DNA of 64,000 bases from Pseudomonas duriflava (lineage in GTDB: Bacteria; Pseudomonadota; Gammaproteobacteria; Pseudomonadales; Pseudomonadaceae). The stretch is taken from assembly GCF_007830155.1 (NCBI RefSeq), contig NZ_VLKY01000011.1, positions 62,001-126,000 of the forward strand, in the 5' to 3' direction. The notes beneath the pieces are model-generated. The model worked only from the letters and a program-made list of their open reading frames with translations, was not told where the DNA came from and did not search any database. The translations under genes were made by a program, and so were the position numbers. This document shows positions 19,651 to 27,120 of the stretch, one piece after another. Within the stretch, counting starts at the first letter, position 1. Every line of letters starts with the position of its first letter.

Positions 19651-20510
19651 TCAGGCGAAAGGTTGGGCAACGAGTGCGAGCAACTGCGCTTTATGCATCT
19701 CCGCCCAAGCACGAACGCCGATCGCGGGCCTTCCGAGCAAGTAAGGCACGTCGTCCTTGACGGTGCCCATATAGCCCATGCGCCCGTCGGCGAACTGCGT
19801 CAGAAGCTCGAACCCGCTGCGGGCATACCAGTCCTCAACCTGCACCGTGCCCTTCTTGAACCGCTCTTCCAGCTCCGCAGCCCCGAGCATTTCGCAGCGG
19901 ATCGGACGGTCGAGCACTTCGCTAAACGCAATGGCCAGTTCCGAGCCGGTCATGGTTTCAGTGCTGAGATAATAGTCCTTCGAACCATGGCGTTCCGGAC
20001 CGTCGCGCAAGACCTTGGCGGTAACGGCGGCCAAATAGTGAAGCGCGACGTAACCCACGCGGTTCTCCCCCCCCCCCGAATGTCGAGAACGTGCCGCCGA
20101 TGGGCTGCGATACGCTGAGCATGTTCTCGAGAAACACGTTGGGATGCAGGTGCGTCCAGGCAATGCCGCTGGCCTCAATGTAGGCTTCGACTAAAGCGAA
20201 CCAGCAGTATTTAGAATCTGTCGCATCCTCCGCCGCGAAGACGCCCTGGTTGACGATATGCCGCACACCCGCCTTCTTCGCCGCGTCCACCACCGTCTTG
20301 GTCTGATGCGTCATGGTGATGGTATAGCCGGTGAGAATGTTCATACGGTCTACGCCGCAGAGCGCCGGGCCGAATGTGCGCGGATCGTCGAGATCGAACA
20401 TGACCGCATCGTGCCCCTCGGCGCGCAGTCGATCCAGATCCTCTTGCTTTCGCGCACCGATCCGAATGCGCGCGCCACCGGAGTCGCGGACGAGCTCTTC
20501 GCCACCCACG
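19651..20510 (-). pseudogene. NmrA-like NAD(P)-binding protein, frameshifted and 5'-truncated
   Basis: Two minus-strand frames together encode one NmrA/atypical-SDR protein: GARIRIGARKQEDLDRLRAE, MFDLDDPRTF, KKAGVRHIVNQGVFAAED and HLHPNVFLENML in the first frame, then RVGYVALHYLAAVTAKVL, YYLSTETMTGSELAIAFSEV and a C-terminal region in the second. The frames change at a run of 11 C on the plus strand (20067-20077); a run of 10 would read FGGGENRVGY and restore the frame. The N-terminal nucleotide-binding motif (TGATG) is missing because the gene is fused near 20495-20510 to a truncated F420-reductase-like gene. Such proteins are redox sensors or quinone/NADPH-binding oxidoreductases. Confidence 0.8.
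20067..20077. repeat. C11 homopolymer at frameshift
   Basis: Eleven consecutive C residues on the plus strand (G11 on the coding strand) inside the NmrA-like reading frame. One base fewer restores the frame. It may be a slippage hotspot, a decay mutation or a sequencing error; the sequence alone cannot separate these. Confidence 0.85.
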
Positions 20511-20840
20511 CGCTCTCGGTCTGGCCGGCCTCGATCGCCTCAATTACGCCGTCACGTTTGGGGTAGTAGTTGGACGTGTCGATTACCACCGTCTCGTCGG
20601 CAACATTTGCGAACAACGGCGCGATCTTGGGAATGGCGCTAAATTGCGTGGACATGATCACCACATCAACTCCAGTAACAGTCTCGGCGGAAGTGACCGA
20701 CGCGCACCGCTCGCAAGCAGGTCCGCGTCAATCGTCTCAGGGCCGCGCGAGTTAGCGATCTTCACCTCGTGGCCTGCCGTGCTGAGCGTCTTCACCAGCG
20801 TTCGGCCGATATTGCCGGTGCCCAGGATGCCAATCTTCAT
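20500..20840 (-). pseudogene. F420-reductase-like oxidoreductase, 5' fragment
   Basis: Begins MKIGILGTGNIGRTLVKTL, a close relative of the intact gene just upstream at 20918-21664 (MKIGILGTGHIGKTLVRTL). A frameshift follows LLASGAR, and the second frame continues with FANVADETVVIDTSNYYP and RDGVIEAIEAGQTESAWVA, again parallel to the intact copy. It then runs into the NmrA-like gene. So this is a diverged second copy that has lost its 3' half. The junction contains GGTGGCGA, compatible with both partners, which suggests joining at microhomology. Confidence 0.8.
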
Positions 20841-20917
20841 AAAAGCTCCTTTGTCATTTCAGGTGTGTCACCCGCGCGCTCGGCCGAGGACTGGCCGCGC
20901 GCGCAGCAGGGCGCGAT

Positions 20918-21664
20918 CTATTGGTTGATCGCCCGGTTAAGACGCGACAGGTAATCCGCGTCCGGATTGGTCGTCCCGTCGCCCATGCGTTCAGTGATGA
21001 CCGCCACCGCCAGGTCGCGGCGTTTGGGCAGCCGGCCCCTTTCCGCCGCAGCCAGTGCCGCCGGTATTTCGTCCCTGCTAAGGTCCGTGCAGTAGACCGG
21101 CGAGCCGGGCTGTTGCCGCCACGAGTCCGCAAGGCTGCCCGCAGCGACCGCATCAAGGCCGCTGTCCTCGACCAACCTCATCGTAACCTCGCGATCTGTG
21201 TCGCGATCCGCTGCGACGGGGATCGCGATACGGCCTGGCTCGCCAGTGGGCTTGCCCTTGTCGGCGAATGACGCGGCGCCGATCGCGTTCCAGGCCTTGG
21301 CGATCGGATGGCCGATCTGCTCGGCAACCCACAGGCTCTCGACCTGCCCGGCCTCGATTGCGTCAATCCTGCCGTCGCGATGCGGGTAATAGTTGGACGT
21401 GTCGATCACCACCGTCTCGTCCGGGATCGCGGCCAGCAATTTTGCCGCGTCGGGGATACGGTTGAGCGGGATGGAGAGAATGACGACGTCGACGTCGACG
21501 ATTGCTTCCTCCGCCGTCACGGCGCGAGCGCCGTTCATCAGAATGTCCGCATCTATGCTGCCGGGACCGCGCGAATTGGCAACTTTGAGGTCATGACCCG
21601 CTGCGCTCAGCGTGCGAACAAGCGTCTTGCCGATATGGCCAGTGCCAAGAATGCCGATTTTCAT
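20918..21664 (-). CDS. F420-dependent NADP reductase-like oxidoreductase
   Basis: 248 residues from ATG at 21664 (GAGGATAAGCAC upstream); an in-frame ATG seven codons earlier is less likely because the glycine motif must be near the N-terminus. The Rossmann motif GILGTGHIGKTLVRTL starts at residue 3, and NSRGPGSIDAD and VIDTSNYYPHRDG follow. It belongs to the NADP-binding F420-oxidoreductase (PF03807-type) superfamily, which in non-F420 bacteria includes NADPH-dependent reductases of unknown substrate. It lies downstream of the nitroreductase on the same strand, so a shared transcript is likely. Confidence 0.85.
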   Translation of the reverse strand: MKIGILGTGHIGKTLVRTLSAAGHDLKVANSRGPGSIDADILMNGARAVTAEEAIVDVDVVILSIPLNRIPDAAKLLAAIPDETVVIDTSNYYPHRDGRIDAIEAGQVESLWVAEQIGHPIAKAWNAIGAASFADKGKPTGEPGRIAIPVAADRDTDREVTMRLVEDSGLDAVAAGSLADSWRQQPGSPVYCTDLSRDEIPAALAAAERGRLPKRRDLAVAVITERMGDGTTNPDADYLSRLNRAINQ

Positions 21665-21785
21665 GTGCTTATCCTCTTCGTACATGCATCATCAATGCGC
21701 CACGATCCGCACAGCGGATGACGTCGCGACGTTGGACAGTTTCGTCTCGGAACCGGGATGGCGCGCTGCCTATCCCCGGGATCAG

Positions 21786-22502
21786 TCAGGAATGAAAGGT
21801 CACGCTTGTCTCGAGCGGCACGCGATCCATGCGCACACGATTGCCCGGAGCATTTTCATCGGGGTAGCCAAATGAGATGCCGAACAGCAGCTTCAGCTCG
21901 TCAGGGATGCCCAGGAACTCGCGGATCGTACCCGCGAAGAAGCCGAGCGCGGTCTGCGGGATGCCGCCTAGATTACGGGCGGCGAGCGACAACAGAAATG
22001 TCTGCCCGTACATACCCATGTCGCCCGCTACTCGAACATCGTCACCGAAAGACGGCATGAACAAGAACGCAGCATGGGGAGCATTGAAGAATGAATAGTT
22101 CATCGCACCCGCACGATGCCGAGCTTCCTTATCCTCGCGCATCACATTCATAGCTTCGTAATAAGCCTTTCCGAGCGCGTTATTGCGCTCCCGATACTCG
22201 CCGTAAAAGTCGTTCACATCGAATGAATAGTCCGGGGTGAATTCACCCGCATCGTTCTTTGCGTGAAGCAGTTGAGAGAGTTGCTTTAGCCTCTCGCCAC
22301 GTACGATATGAACGTTCCATGGCTGCGTGTTGCAGTTGGAGGGCGCGTGTTGGGCGTCCTCCAAAACCTCGCGGATGACATTTTCAGCGGCGGGCTTGTC
22401 GAGAAAACCGCGAATGGAACGACGTATACGTACCGCGTCCTCAAAAGTTGTTGTGTTGCCGGGCATCGCTTGGGTTGCGGATTGATCAGACTGCATAGCC
22501 AT
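21786..22502 (-). CDS. Nitroreductase family protein
   Basis: 238 residues, FMN-dependent NAD(P)H nitroreductase family, cytoplasmic. The FMN-binding N-terminus has RRSIRGFLDKPAAENVIREV, with HAPSNCNTQPWNVHIVRG for the phosphate/isoalloxazine contacts; the C-terminal half has AARNLGGIPQTALGFF and ISFGYPDENAPGNRVRMDR. These enzymes reduce nitroaromatics, quinones or enones. ATG at 22502 follows AAGAGGTATTC. It lies 24 nt after the MarR-type gene on the same strand, so it is probably controlled by it. Confidence 0.93.
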   Translation of the reverse strand: MAMQSDQSATQAMPGNTTTFEDAVRIRRSIRGFLDKPAAENVIREVLEDAQHAPSNCNTQPWNVHIVRGERLKQLSQLLHAKNDAGEFTPDYSFDVNDFYGEYRERNNALGKAYYEAMNVMREDKEARHRAGAMNYSFFNAPHAAFLFMPSFGDDVRVAGDMGMYGQTFLLSLAARNLGGIPQTALGFFAGTIREFLGIPDELKLLFGISFGYPDENAPGNRVRMDRVPLETSVTFHS

Positions 22503-22526
22503 GAATACCTCTTGTTGAACGAACGG

Positions 22527-23006
22527 TTAAAAGTCGGCGCCTCTGTCAGCTGGCCAGCCGAGCGCATCGAGTGTGTTCTTCAGATCTACAATTCCTCGCT
22601 CGTCGAGGTGGCAAGCGCTTTTGATCTGTCCACTGACAGCCAGAGCGGCTTCACGCAATGCCTCGCCCGCAGGGGTGAGGTCGATTACTACTCGCCTCTC
22701 ATCAGCGACATCTCGCTTTCTGGTCACTCTGCCGGAGGCCTCTAGGCGCTTGAGTAAGGGGGTAAGCGTGCCGGTTTCCATGCTCAGCTTGGCACCAAGC
22801 TCGCCGACCGTACGAGGCGCATCGGCGAAAAGTTCCAGTAGCACCAGATACTGTGGAAAGGTAAGTTCGAGGGGTTCCAGAAAAGGCTTGTGGAGTCGCA
22901 CCATGCGGTTGGCCGCGCCGTACAAGGCGAACGAGAGCTCTTTCCCGGCGCCATGCTTAATCGCATCCGAATAGGCATCAAATTGATCTGGGGCGATAGA
23001 TTTCAT
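22527..23006 (-). CDS. MarR/OhrR-type regulator lacking the sensing cysteine
   Basis: 159 residues from ATG at 23006; a TTG four codons earlier is the alternative start. The pattern KPFLEPLELTFPQYLVLLEL and ETGTLTPLLKRLEASGRVTR with DERRVVIDLTPAG is that of OhrR, the organic-peroxide sensor repressor. In OhrR proteins the reactive cysteine lies in the N-terminal (L)CFxLY motif; here that motif reads ELSFALYGAANRM, with Ser in place of Cys. One other Cys is in IKSACHLDERG. The regulator may therefore respond to something else. The next gene upstream is an ohr remnant with an operator-like palindrome, the usual ohrR-ohr pairing. Confidence 0.88.
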   Translation of the reverse strand: MKSIAPDQFDAYSDAIKHGAGKELSFALYGAANRMVRLHKPFLEPLELTFPQYLVLLELFADAPRTVGELGAKLSMETGTLTPLLKRLEASGRVTRKRDVADERRVVIDLTPAGEALREAALAVSGQIKSACHLDERGIVDLKNTLDALGWPADRGADF

Positions 23007-23058
23007 AAGCCTCTGCAAATAATCAGTCGAGTTAACACTGTTTCGAGTCGCCGGTTCG

Positions 23059-23400
23059 TTACCGTACGGTGACCAAAAACCAGATATCGATGTTGCTCTT
23101 GATCGCGCTCGAGTACGGGCACACTTTGTGCGCCGCCGCTACTACTGCATTTGCAGTTGTCTGATCAACACCTGCAATCGTCACTTCCAACATTACTGAA
23201 AACCTAGAACTGCCCCGGCCGTCCGGGCTGACATCAACCTGGGCAATCACCTCAATGTCACTGTCGCGCACTCGGTTGGTTTAAGCATGGGTGACCTAGA
23301 TAACCGCTGCGCTGAAGCAGATGGCATACCCAGCAGCAAATAACTGGTCAGAGTTCGTCCCTCCGCCTTCGCCACCAAGTCGCGCGGGCAGGGCACAGAG
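23059..23400 (-). pseudogene. Organic hydroperoxide resistance protein (Ohr/OsmC) remnant
   Basis: Two pieces of one Ohr protein in different frames. The first reads RLGGEGGGTNSDQLFAAGY then AICFSAAVI and a stop (about 23293-23380), containing the peroxidatic Cys region. The second reads VRDSDIEVIAQVDVSPDGRG to AAAHKVCPYSSAIKSNIDIW (23059-23271), containing the resolving Cys. The linker between them is partly deleted and a TAA precedes the second part, so no full Ohr can be made. Ohr reduces fatty-acid and other organic peroxides. This remnant explains why an OhrR-like regulator sits next to it. Confidence 0.85.
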
Positions 23401-23477
23401 TCCACTTCAAAAACACCTCGACAGCTCGCTCAGCGGCTTAACAGAGCGCGACCCGGTACGGCCAACATCCTTATTAG

Positions 23478-23511
23478 GCGCTATTATATAGCGCACTATA
23501 TAGTATTGCGC
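23478..23511. promoter_or_regulatory. Operator-like overlapping palindromes before ohr remnant
   Basis: GCGCTATTATATAGCGC (23478-23494, perfect 17-bp palindrome) is followed directly by ACTATATAGT (23495-23504, perfect), and GCGCA...TGCGC arms close the 34-bp block at 23511. It lies upstream of the ohr remnant on the minus strand, where an OhrR-type repressor would be expected to bind. The target of regulation is inferred. Confidence 0.6.
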
Positions 23512-23776
23512 AACCATGCTCGGCGGTCAGAACGCCCCTCAGCTATCCGTGCTTTGAACATGCATCGCTTTCTGGGGCATTTTCTAAACTCGCGGGATGG
23601 GTCAGCAGATTCAACGTCCTTCAGCGAGGCGGTGGATTGCGTGTGAAATCCGCTCGGGCGAAGCGCTACTGATTGAGCCGCAACGCGCTGTTCTCCTGGC
23701 TTAAAGCCTCCAGCCAAATAAAGCAACTGGCTGCTTTTGGTCGATCTGCGCAGGTAACGAACGGCTGCAATGGGAC

Positions 23777-23953
23777 GATTCTGTTGAAAAAGTCCCGTAG
23801 CGACGCTCGCCTATGAAAGAAGGTAAGCGACGCTGAAATCTGACTCGCTCAGAAGGCAGAGATGCATCGGATTTTACATAGCAATGCGAAAATCGAGCGC
23901 TTTTCGACCTCTGACAACCCGTGTCTGTAAAAATCGACTTTTTCAACAGAATC
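23777..23953. mobile_element. MITE-like element, copy 2
   Basis: 177 bp in the same orientation as copy 1 (19059-19235), differing from it at two positions (a G for A in the middle and GAATC instead of GAGTC at the right end). It has perfect 18-bp terminal inverted repeats GATTCTGTTGAAAAAGTC and GACTTTTTCAACAGAATC. GACC follows immediately, matching the left flank of copy 1. Confidence 0.9.
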
Positions 23954-24361
23954 GACCGGATGATGACCGAGCCGGCTCGTTTCGTCGCCACTAAGATCTC
24001 CCAGCATGATCGCCGGGCATTTCTCTATCGCTTCTCCTACGTTGCCGATTCGCTGCGCAGTGAGACCACGGGGGCGCAGCATGCCAGCGAAATTCCCTAT
24101 TTCTTCAAAACGCTGGAAGCGCGATATGGCGACAAGGTAACGGGCAAGGATCAGGCCATGGCCAGCGATGCCCACGCCATCTTCGTCAACTTCATCAAGA
24201 CCGGTAATCCCAACGGTACAAATGTGGCACGCTGGCTGCCGTTCAACCGTGAAGGCAATCTGGTCTTGGATTTCACGGCCGATGAAGGTCCAGTCCTTAA
24301 AGAGGACCCCTGGAAAGAGCGCCTTGACCTGATCGAGAAAACTCAGCACACCAAACCGTAA
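23954..24361 (+). pseudogene. Type-B carboxylesterase, 3' part
   Basis: The C-terminal about 134 codons of the esterase broken at 19058. It contains the expected catalytic histidine region (GAQHASEIPYFF) and KTGNPNGTNVARWLPFN. Bases 23954-23957 are the duplicated GACC; from 23958 the frame joins that of 17867-19058. A plus-strand frame can be read from inside the MITE (ATG at 23921), but it would give only the C-terminal fragment, lacking the Ser nucleophile. Confidence 0.92.
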
Positions 24362-24369
24362 GCCATTGC

Positions 24370-24406
24370 GTCGAGCCGGTCATGGCCGGCTCGACGTGCC
24401 TTTTTC
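24370..24406 (+). terminator. Rho-independent terminator after esterase
   Basis: GTCGAGCCGG (24370-24379) pairs with CCGGCTCGAC (24386-24395) around a 6-nt loop, followed by a T-rich run starting at 24401. It lies 9 nt after the esterase stop and separates it from the ribose operon. Confidence 0.85.
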
Positions 24407-24490
24407 CTTTCTTTTTCTCTCTCTGGCAACCCGCCCGTCATCACACTTCGCAGATTGACAATCCTGCCAATTCTTCTCATAGTTTTGCCA

Positions 24491-24504
24491 CGCAAACGTT
24501 TGCG
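24491..24504. promoter_or_regulatory. RbsR operator
   Basis: CGCAAACGTTTGCG is a perfect 14-bp palindrome with the central CG of LacI-family operators. It sits 29 nt before the rbsB start, where a repressor would block transcription of the ribose operon. The likely binder is the LacI-type RbsR at 28103. Confidence 0.8.
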
Positions 24505-24533
24505 CCATAACAAAGATAACAATGGAGTGCACC

Positions 24534-25493
24534 ATGAACGCATCCCGCCCTATGCGGCTTCTCGCTGCTGCTGTTCTGTTTTCCACGACTTCCGCTTTTC
24601 TGCCCTTGTCCGCGGCTTATGCTCAGGATGCGGATAAACCCAAGGTCGCGCTGGTGATGAAGTCCCTCGCCAACGAGTTCTTCCGCACCATGGAAGACGG
24701 TGCCAAGGGCTACCAGAAAGAGCACTCTGACCAGTTCGATCTGATCTCCAATGGCATCAAGGATGAAACGGATACGTCCAACCAGATTCGTATCGTTGAG
24801 CAGATGATCGTATCTCAAGTCGATGCCATCGTCATCGCGCCGGCAGATTCTAAGGCATTGGTACCTGTTATTAAGAAAGCCATGGATGCTGGCATCAAGG
24901 TTGTAAATATCGACAACCGTCTGGATCAGGACGTGCTCAAGAGCAAACAGCTCGAAGTGCCCTTCGTGGGCCCGGATAACCGTAAAGGGGCTCGCTTGGT
25001 GGGTGAGTACCTTGCCAAGCAACTCAAGGCTGGGGATGAAGTTGGCATCATCGAAGGCGTCTCTACTACCTTCAATGCTCAACAGCGCACCGCAGGTTTT
25101 AAGGATGCGATGGAAGGCGCCGGTATGAAGATTGTAGGGGTGCAGTCTGGCTCCTGGGAAATCGACAAGGGCAACGCCGTAGCGTCCGCCATGCTCAACG
25201 AACATCCCAACCTAAAGGCGCTACTGGCAGGTAATGACAGTATGGCCTTGGGCGCTGTCTCCGCTGTACGCGCTGCAGGCAAGAAGGGCGAAGTGCTGGT
25301 AGTGGGCTATGACAATATCAACGCGATCAAGCCCATGCTTAAGGACGGTCGCGTGTTGGCAACTGCCGACCAATACGGCAGCAAGCAGGCGGTGTTTGGT
25401 ATCGACGCGGCGCTCAAACTGATCAAGGGCGAATCGACCGGGGCGGTTGACGGTGTCATCGAAACGCCTGTCGAGCTTGTGACCAAGCCGTAA
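24534..25493 (+). CDS. rbsB: Ribose ABC transporter, periplasmic binding protein
   Basis: 319 residues from ATG at 24534; an upstream ATG four codons earlier is less likely because MNASRPMRLLAAAVLF is a normal signal-peptide start (cleavage near AYAQD). The mature protein has the type-1 periplasmic fold of sugar-binding proteins: VALVMKSLANEFFRTMEDGA, VDAIVIAPADSKAL, GTTFNAQQR-like STTFNAQQRTAGFKDAM, LLAGNDSMALGAVSAV and VVGYDNINAIKPML. It captures ribose in the periplasm and delivers it to RbsAC. First gene of rbsBACRKD, preceded by a LacI-type operator. Confidence 0.95.
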   Translation: MNASRPMRLLAAAVLFSTTSAFLPLSAAYAQDADKPKVALVMKSLANEFFRTMEDGAKGYQKEHSDQFDLISNGIKDETDTSNQIRIVEQMIVSQVDAIVIAPADSKALVPVIKKAMDAGIKVVNIDNRLDQDVLKSKQLEVPFVGPDNRKGARLVGEYLAKQLKAGDEVGIIEGVSTTFNAQQRTAGFKDAMEGAGMKIVGVQSGSWEIDKGNAVASAMLNEHPNLKALLAGNDSMALGAVSAVRAAGKKGEVLVVGYDNINAIKPMLKDGRVLATADQYGSKQAVFGIDAALKLIKGESTGAVDGVIETPVELVTKP

Positions 25494-25566
25494 CCCCCTG
25501 TAGCCCTGGCCTTATACGGATCGGTACTTACCGGCTCCGTATAAGGTGTATTTAGAGGAGACCATC

Positions 25567-27120
25567 ATGTCGGACAGGCCTGTCCTTTCTATTACCGGCA
25601 TCGGCAAGACCTATGCGCAGCCCGTCCTGGGTGATGTTAGCCTTGAGCTATATCCTGGCGAAGTGTTGGCGCTGACAGGAGAGAACGGCGCGGGCAAGAG
25701 CACATTGTCCAAGATCATTGCAGGGCTGACACCGCCCACGACTGGGCAGATGACTTTTCTTGGTCAGCCGTACACGCCAGGTAGCCGCACCGAAGCCGAG
25801 CGTCTGGGCGTACGCATGGTTATGCAGGAGCTCAACCTGCTGCCCACCCTGACCGTTGCCGAAAACCTGTTTCTCGATAACCTGCCTAGCCGAGGTGGCT
25901 GGATTTCCCGCGGACGTTTGCGCGAGCAGGCGCGGTTGGCCATGGCACAGGTCGGGCTGGATGCTATCGACCCGGACACCTTAGTTTCCGAGCTGGGCGT
26001 AGGCCACCAACAGATGGTGGAAATCGCCCGCAACCTGATCGGCGATTGCCGCATTCTGATTCTCGACGAACCCACGGCCATGCTGACGGCGCGTGAGGTC
26101 GATCTTTTGTTTGAGCAAATTGAGCGCTTACAGGCTCAGGGCGTTGCTATCGTCTATATCTCTCATCGGCTGGAGGAGCTAAAACGTATCTCCCAGCGCA
26201 TCGCGGTTCTGCGGGATGGCAAGCTTGTTGCGGTTGAGCAAATCAGCCGGTATGACACCGACCAATTGGTCGCGCTAATGGTGGGTCGTGAGTTAGGTGA
26301 ACATATCGATCTAGGCGAACGCCATATCGGCAATCCGGTATTGCGGGTGGAAAAGCTAAGCCGATCAAACAAGGTCTGTGATGTTTCTTTCGAGGTGCGC
26401 GCTGGTGAAATCCTGGGCATTTCCGGTCTGATTGGTGCCGGTCGTACTGAGCTGCTGCGGCTGATCTACGGGGCCGACCCGGCTGACAGTGGTCGTATTT
26501 TCATCGGCGATCCGCTGCGTGAAGTAAAGGTAACGTCGCCTGCCGAAGCTGTGCGTAACGGTATTGCTCTGATCACCGAAGACCGTAAAGGGGAGGGGTT
26601 GTTGCTCACCCAATCCATCTGCGCAAACCTGGCGTTAGGCAACATGCCTGCTATCGCCAAGCATGGTGTAGTGCAGTCCTCTTCCGAGCTGGCGCTGGCC
26701 CAACGGCAGATCAAGGCCATGCGTATTCGCAGTTCCAGTCCGCAGCAGGCAGTAGGCGAGCTTTCCGGTGGTAACCAGCAAAAGGTTGTAATCGGTCGCT
26801 GGCTCGAACGTGATTGTCAGGTGCTTTTGTTCGATGAGCCCACTCGGGGCATCGATATTGGCGCTAAGTTCGACATCTACGGCCTACTCGGCGACTTGAC
26901 TCGGCAGGGCAAGGCACTCGTCGTGGTATCTAGCGACTTGCGTGAGTTGATGTTGATCTGTGATCGGATCGCTGTGTTATCTGCTGGCCGCCTGATGGAA
27001 ACTTTCGACCGTAACGACTGGAGCCAGGACCGCCTTTTGGCCGCTGCCTTTGCTGGATATAGCAGTCGCGAGGCCATGCTGAGCGAAGCGACCGCTCCAT
27101 TACAGGATCTTTCCGTATGA
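25567..27120 (+). CDS. rbsA: Ribose ABC transporter, duplicated ATPase
   Basis: 517 residues from ATG at 25567 (AGAGGAGACC upstream). It contains two ABC modules. Module 1 has Walker A TGENGAGKSTLSK and Walker B RILILDEPTAML, with a signature-like VGHQQMVEIARNL. Module 2 has the degenerate Walker A GLIGAGRTELLR typical of sugar transporters and an intact signature LSGGNQQKVVIGRW with Walker B LLFDEPTRGID. It powers ribose import with the membrane protein RbsC. 73 nt after rbsB; 4-nt overlap with rbsC. Confidence 0.96.
   Translation: MSDRPVLSITGIGKTYAQPVLGDVSLELYPGEVLALTGENGAGKSTLSKIIAGLTPPTTGQMTFLGQPYTPGSRTEAERLGVRMVMQELNLLPTLTVAENLFLDNLPSRGGWISRGRLREQARLAMAQVGLDAIDPDTLVSELGVGHQQMVEIARNLIGDCRILILDEPTAMLTAREVDLLFEQIERLQAQGVAIVYISHRLEELKRISQRIAVLRDGKLVAVEQISRYDTDQLVALMVGRELGEHIDLGERHIGNPVLRVEKLSRSNKVCDVSFEVRAGEILGISGLIGAGRTELLRLIYGADPADSGRIFIGDPLREVKVTSPAEAVRNGIALITEDRKGEGLLLTQSICANLALGNMPAIAKHGVVQSSSELALAQRQIKAMRIRSSSPQQAVGELSGGNQQKVVIGRWLERDCQVLLFDEPTRGIDIGAKFDIYGLLGDLTRQGKALVVVSSDLRELMLICDRIAVLSAGRLMETFDRNDWSQDRLLAAAFAGYSSREAMLSEATAPLQDLSV

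Larger units (their letters stand above)
19059..23953. mobile_element. MITE-bounded composite insertion in esterase gene
   Basis: Two direct 177-bp MITE copies enclose 4541 bp of passenger DNA. The outer flanks carry the GACC duplication while the inner flanks (GGCC after copy 1, GGAC before copy 2) do not match perfectly, so the whole unit behaves as one transposed segment. The passenger genes are nearly all on the minus strand and look GC-richer than the surroundings. Contents: integrase-like and Old Yellow Enzyme remnants, an NmrA-like/F420-reductase-like chimeric pseudogene, an F420-reductase-like gene, nitroreductase, MarR-type regulator and an ohr remnant. Confidence 0.85.

Noticed and set aside
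19365-19712. 115-codon minus-strand ORF
   Set aside because: It is in a different frame from the Old Yellow Enzyme remnant and has an Arg/Ser-rich composition typical of a shadow frame.
23600-23730. Transposase-like helix-turn-helix (LSRNALFSWLKASSQ) on the plus strand
   Set aside because: Only about 15 residues match, preceded by a stop and without flanking transposase sequence, so chance similarity is likely.
19059-23953. Tn3-derived TIME-type composite
   Set aside because: Tn3-family miniature elements have about 38-bp ends starting GGGG and give 5-bp duplications; here the ends are 18 bp beginning GATTCTG with a 4-bp duplication.
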